Shown here in pieces: positions 6,222 through 9,204 of a stretch of DNA of 9,204 nucleotides. The translations under genes and the position numbers were made by a program. This DNA is from Actinomycetota bacterium (GTDB taxonomy: Bacteria > Actinomycetota > Actinomycetes > Nanopelagicales > Nanopelagicaceae), in the NCBI GenBank assembly GCA_009705235.1, contig WLCR01000033.1, positions 1 to 9,204 of the forward strand, written 5' to 3'. Position 1 is the stretch's first letter; each line of letters begins with the position of its first letter. A model generated the notes under the pieces. That model saw only the letters and a program-made list of their open reading frames with translations. It did not search any database and was not told the origin of the DNA.

Positions 6222-6635
6222 ATGACAAACAACAAGCCAGAATGGTTTGAGATCGCAGAAAATGATGGACCGCCAAAGCCGGCTAAAGCCTCTAAGGCTT
6301 TGCCGCTAGCTGCAGTCTTTGCCTCTGTCCTGATCCTTGGAATTGGAGCAGTTGTTGGTCAGGTTCAACAAGATTCCCCTGCTGTTGCAGTCGATGCAGC
6401 TTCTGTTCAATCTGAAGCACCTAGTGCCACGGCCGCGTCCACACCTGTGGCTTCCAATTCACAATCTTCTCCGGTAACACGGATTGCAAACCCTGCAGTT
6501 AGCGCGGCAGTTACTGCCACAGCTGGTCTGCAAAATCCATCCATCGCACAATTACCCACAAAGGGTGGCGACGATGATGAGGAGGATGAAGACGATGACG
6601 ATGATGATGAGGATGACGATGAGGATGATGACTAA
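6222..6635 (+). CDS. Single-pass membrane protein with a C-terminal run of 21 Asp/Glu residues
   Basis: I recognise no family. From the ATG at 6222 the product has 137 residues. A short soluble N-terminus (MTNNKPEWFEIAENDG) contains Lys-rich KPAKASK. One hydrophobic span follows, about residues 27-47 (ALPLAAVFASVLILGIGAVV). A low-complexity Ala/Ser/Val/Pro/Thr linker runs from 48 to 114, and the last 21 residues (117-137) are 16 Asp and 5 Glu, ending at the stop. With basic residues before the span, the N-terminus should be inside and the linker and tail outside the membrane. An extracellular polyacidic tail could bind Ca2+ or other cations, or a basic partner; this is inference. The gene lies 16 bases before the propeller gene, so the two form an apparent operon. 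In-frame GTG at 6216 is an alternative start. Codon use in the linker resembles neighbouring genes, which argues that the frame is real. Confidence 0.8.
   Translation: MTNNKPEWFEIAENDGPPKPAKASKALPLAAVFASVLILGIGAVVGQVQQDSPAVAVDAASVQSEAPSATAASTPVASNSQSSPVTRIANPAVSAAVTATAGLQNPSIAQLPTKGGDDDEEDEDDDDDDEDDDEDDD
6570..6632 (+). repeat. Imperfect GAY/GAR trinucleotide tract encoding the acidic tail
   Basis: There are 21 consecutive GAN codons (11 GAT, 5 GAC, 5 GAA/GAG) directly before the TAA stop. The mixture of synonymous codons shows it is not a fresh pure microsatellite, although such a tract may still change length by slippage. Confidence 0.85.
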
Positions 6636-6644
6636 CTAGTACAG

Positions 6645-6650
6645 TTGAGG
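6645..6650 (+). promoter_or_regulatory. Shine-Dalgarno-like TTGAGG abnormally close to the propeller start
   Basis: TTGAGG ends one base before the ATG at 6652, whereas functional spacing is normally about 5-9 bases. A TGA lies in frame at 6646-6648 and no other in-frame start is close downstream, so the ATG stands. Translation may rely on coupling to the gene that ends at 6635. Confidence 0.4.
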
Positions 6651-6651
6651 A

Positions 6652-7731
6652 ATGCGTAACCGTTTCCTAACTTTAATTCTAATAACATCGCTCTGTGCCA
6701 TTGCATTACCGGCACAGGGCGAAGTTGTTTCATCCAATTCCAAGATGAAATTGATCAAAACAATAAACGGTTCAATTTCGCCGAAATCTGTGAGATCTTC
6801 TGGCGATGGAGTCGTGAGTGCGCACAACATGATGTACCGACACTCGATTACTGTTTATGATGCAAAGAGTTTTGAATTGATAAAAACTGTTCCAGATTCG
6901 GTTTCTTTAAAGAGCTATGGTTTTGCTAAGAGCACTTCGATCTACAAAGGCTCTCCCGTCGAAGGAACGTATTCACCCGACGGTAAATTCCTGTATGTAA
7001 GCAACTACGCAATGTACGGTCCTGGGTACAACAAAGAAGGACATGACACATGTTCACCTGCTTCTGGATATGACAAGAGCTTTGTATACCGAATCAATCG
7101 TACTAACTATGAAATCGATGCAATTTATCCTGTTGGATCCGTTCCCAAGGTTGTAGAAGCGACCCCAGACAGCAAGTATGTTTTAGCCGCCAATTGGTGT
7201 TCATACACCGTGTCAGTTATCTCTGTTGCTGCACAAAAGGTAGTTAAAACCATCAAAATCGGACGCTATCCACGAGGTATCGCAATCTCTAATGACTCAA
7301 AGCGGGCCTATGTTGCTGAAATGGGTGGAAGTAGAATTCATGTAATCAATTTAGAAGATTTCTCTGTTACTTATATTCCAATCGGAAGTAATCCCCGCGC
7401 GATTGTTTTATCTCCAGATAATACAAAAATGTATGTGACCATGAATCTATCTGGAAAGGTTGCGTCATGGGATTTGGCTGCAAACAAGGCTGGTAAATCT
7501 GTGAAAACTGGTCAGGCTGCGCGTAGTTTGGCAATTTCTTCAGATGGATCAACAATTTTTGTGGTTAATTACAAGAGCGACACCATGTCTAAGGTACGCA
7601 CAAGTGACATGAAAGTATTAGAAACGATCAAGGCATGTAATGAACCTATTGGAGTTACATATGACGCCCCAACTGGAAATATCTGGGTTGCCTGTTATAA
7701 AGGACAAATTAAGATTTACTCTAACAATTAA
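6652..7731 (+). CDS. Secreted seven-bladed beta-propeller protein (YVTN / WD40-like repeats)
   Basis: The protein has 359 residues. A Sec signal peptide (MRNRF, hydrophobic core, AQG) is probably cut after residue 23. The rest is built of propeller blades of about 40 residues with the recurring pattern 'G..P..i..s.D....yv......v.v.d......i.i'. Clear blades run at about 161-203, 204-244, 245-286, 287-328 and 329-359, and two more divergent ones lie at 33-82 and 83-160, so seven blades in all. Blade two carries insertions rich in Gly, Tyr and Ser. The mature part has exactly four cysteines (134, 183, 329, 348), which could form two disulfides in an oxidising exterior. There is no lipobox and no C-terminal anchor, so it is released, or held by a partner. 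YVTN propellers are generally binding scaffolds, and no catalytic residues can be assigned. The upstream acidic-tail membrane protein is its obvious candidate partner. Its stop overlaps that of dacB. Confidence 0.87.
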   Translation: MRNRFLTLILITSLCAIALPAQGEVVSSNSKMKLIKTINGSISPKSVRSSGDGVVSAHNMMYRHSITVYDAKSFELIKTVPDSVSLKSYGFAKSTSIYKGSPVEGTYSPDGKFLYVSNYAMYGPGYNKEGHDTCSPASGYDKSFVYRINRTNYEIDAIYPVGSVPKVVEATPDSKYVLAANWCSYTVSVISVAAQKVVKTIKIGRYPRGIAISNDSKRAYVAEMGGSRIHVINLEDFSVTYIPIGSNPRAIVLSPDNTKMYVTMNLSGKVASWDLAANKAGKSVKTGQAARSLAISSDGSTIFVVNYKSDTMSKVRTSDMKVLETIKACNEPIGVTYDAPTGNIWVACYKGQIKIYSNN

Positions 7732-8894
7732 GCTGCTGGAATAATTTCTGCAGGAATGTTGGGGGCGGCGATTCTTCCAAGAACGCGATCTATTGCTGCT
7801 CGTGCTTTATTGAGCGCTGCATTTCCTTTTGCAATGTCATCTGCAAGTGTTACAAAGACGTATTCTCGATCAGTTGACTGAACATATCCCGCAAGTGTCG
7901 CAGTTCCGTTGAGGGTTCCTGTCTTTGCTCGCACTAAGCCAACTGCAGATGGAGCAGTGGTGATAAATCTGTTCTGCAATGTTCCTGATACGCCCCCGAC
8001 AGGTAGTGAGTTATACAGAAGTGCATACTTTTCTTCTTTGCGAAGCTTGTACAAAAGTTCACCCATTAGTTTTGCTGTGATTCTATTTTTCTTGGACAAC
8101 CCGCTTGCATCTGCAACAACTAACTTGCTGTCATCTATTTCAAATTGAGCTAAGAGTGCGCGAAATATCGTTTCCACGCCTTTAATGTTTAGCGAGTATC
8201 CAGCGGCTCGCGAGGCTAATGCAGCAAGTCGATCAGCTAGGACGTTATCGCTCCACAACATCATCCAATCCAGAATTTCCGCGACCGTAGGTGAGTTCTC
8301 TGAAGCCACTAAATCCCCCTGGGCCGCATAAGCAACTTCAGATGAAACCGCCTTAAAGGTTGGCTTGAAGCCACGTTTTGCCCAAAATGCTTTCAAGTTC
8401 GCGACATCTTGAGAATACAAGTTGCTATAAACGACCTTGTAATTCTTCAGCGAACCGCCATTAGCTTTTTTGACTGCCGATAAAGTATTGAAACCCATGT
8501 AAGGCAAAGATGCTCTATGCATCTTGCGAGCAACATTGTGATCCAAACTAATCCATGGATCAAGAGATCCTTGGATAACTACCGTTTTTGCCTCAGCTGA
8601 AATACTGATATTTGTATTGAATAAAGATTGCGGATCTAAATACTCAAGTGTCACAGCACCAGCTAAAACTTTCATGACAGATGCTGGCTTGCGTTGTGAA
8701 AAAATATTCTTTTCGTAAATTATCTGCCCTGTTGATCCATCAATAACGATCATCGCTGGATTAGACAAAGTTGGAATCTTAAGAAGTTCATCAAAAACTG
8801 CTGGGATTGATTCGGGTGCTAAAGCTGCATCTGCCGGTGCGATTGAAAGTGTCAGGGCAAGGCAGAGAGCAAATACCTTCCTAAAGAAACTCAT
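7728..8894 (-). CDS. dacB: D-alanyl-D-alanine carboxypeptidase / endopeptidase, PBP4 type (peptidase S13)
   Basis: The 388-residue secreted penicillin-binding protein removes the terminal D-Ala from stem peptides, or cuts D-Ala cross-links, in the cell wall. A signal peptide with a likely cut after ADA (residue 23) is followed by the three active-site motifs in order: SVMK (Ser72 nucleophile, Lys75), SDN (215-217) and KTG (324-326) in RAKTGTLNG. The S13 stretch DASGLSKKNRIT (262-273) and a GSLDPWIS element (109-116) between the first two motifs also fit PBP4. The protein is shorter than E. coli PBP4 (about 477), so the insert domains between SxxK and SDN are reduced. The ATG at 8894 has only a weak Shine-Dalgarno (GGTAG, 11 bases away) and lies 11 bases after a membrane-protein gene, so it is probably co-transcribed with it. 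Its stop shares TTAA with the convergent propeller gene. Confidence 0.92.
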   Translation of the reverse strand: MSFFRKVFALCLALTLSIAPADAALAPESIPAVFDELLKIPTLSNPAMIVIDGSTGQIIYEKNIFSQRKPASVMKVLAGAVTLEYLDPQSLFNTNISISAEAKTVVIQGSLDPWISLDHNVARKMHRASLPYMGFNTLSAVKKANGGSLKNYKVVYSNLYSQDVANLKAFWAKRGFKPTFKAVSSEVAYAAQGDLVASENSPTVAEILDWMMLWSDNVLADRLAALASRAAGYSLNIKGVETIFRALLAQFEIDDSKLVVADASGLSKKNRITAKLMGELLYKLRKEEKYALLYNSLPVGGVSGTLQNRFITTAPSAVGLVRAKTGTLNGTATLAGYVQSTDREYVFVTLADDIAKGNAALNKARAAIDRVLGRIAAPNIPAEIIPAA

Positions 8895-8905
8895 TAGCTA
8901 AATGT

Positions 8906-9204
8906 CTACCGAGCAGATGCAATGACTATGTTTAAAACCGTCAGCCCGATCATCGCTAACCAGACATTCTTCGGCAGCTCTGGCTTTTTCACATTCTTAT
9001 AACCAAGAGCCAGAATCACGACTAAAACTAAAAATTTGATGCCGATCTTTGTGTGATTAAGTGGCTCATCAGGCTTAAGAGAATCATGTAGTCCAACCAT
9101 CACGATTCCTGCAAGAAGAGCGGTGAGCCCCGCGTGTAAGACGCCTGGGTTCAACTTACGTAGATTCTTGTTCCATTGAAGAAGCAGGAGAGTAAGAATT
9201 CCAA
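8906..9204 (-). CDS. Small multi-pass membrane protein, C-terminal part (runs off right edge)
   Basis: The open frame extends without a stop to the right edge, giving 98 visible residues. A TTG at 9152-9154 could serve as a start, but it has no Shine-Dalgarno. The codons before it read GILTLLLLQWNKNLRK, the end of another hydrophobic helix, so the gene almost certainly begins outside the window. Four hydrophobic segments are visible: the partial one at the edge, LHAGLTALLAGIVMVGL, IGIKFLVLVVILALGY and VWLAMIGLTVLNIVIAS. Short polar loops between them include HDSLKPDEPLNHTK and KNVKKPELPKN. I do not recognise the family. It precedes dacB by 11 bases in the same direction and is probably in its operon, which hints at an envelope role but proves nothing. 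Confidence 0.72.
   Translation of the reverse strand, partial: GILTLLLLQWNKNLRKLNPGVLHAGLTALLAGIVMVGLHDSLKPDEPLNHTKIGIKFLVLVVILALGYKNVKKPELPKNVWLAMIGLTVLNIVIASAR

Noticed and set aside
6652..6720. Lipoprotein signal (Cys15) in the propeller leader
   Set aside because: The residues before the cysteine (TSL) do not fit a lipobox, which needs Gly/Ala/Ser at -1; a signal peptidase I site (AQG) follows instead.
9152..9154. TTG start giving an 82-residue membrane protein
   Set aside because: No RBS, and the in-frame upstream codons encode another hydrophobic helix up to the window edge, so the gene is better read as partial.

Overview
The window looks like chromosomal housekeeping DNA from an actinobacterium with an unusually AT-leaning genome. 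The MetZ-type sulfhydrylase and the RipA-like NlpC/P60 hydrolase resemble mycobacterial proteins. The dacB / tilS / hpt gene set is a familiar actinobacterial neighbourhood. The tight packing (gaps mostly under 100 bp, overlapping stops) and AT-leaning codons fit a streamlined freshwater actinobacterium of the acI / Nanopelagicales kind. That lineage is inferred from memory of such genomes, not proved here.

Layout from left to right. (1) Positions 1-4008 are a minus-strand block, transcribed from right to left: an ABC-2 exporter pair (ATPase, then permease, with TAATG coupling), a secreted NlpC/P60 peptidoglycan hydrolase, tilS (tRNA-Ile2 lysidine synthase), and the first codons of hpt, which leaves the left edge. 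(2) On the plus strand, metZ (sulfhydrylase of methionine synthesis) starts only 26 bp from the ABC ATPase start. (3) On the minus strand, ctaB (heme O synthase) is convergent with metZ, and their 3' ends overlap by 12 bp. (4) A roughly 100-bp divergent intergenic region follows. It precedes a plus-strand gene pair: a small single-pass membrane protein ending in 21 consecutive Asp/Glu residues, then a secreted seven-bladed YVTN-type beta-propeller. (5) On the minus strand, a PBP4-type D-Ala-D-Ala carboxypeptidase (dacB) shares a TTAA stop with the propeller gene. Upstream of dacB is the 3' part of a small multi-pass membrane protein that leaves the right edge.

Functionally, NlpC/P60 and DacB trim the cell wall, TilS and Hpt are core RNA and purine functions, CtaB serves a heme-copper terminal oxidase, and MetZ makes homocysteine. 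The least explained part is the acidic-tail plus propeller pair, which is probably cell-surface. I found no RNA genes, CRISPR arrays, insertion sequences, phage genes or convincing intrinsic terminators. The only non-coding gap near 100 bp is 6120-6221.
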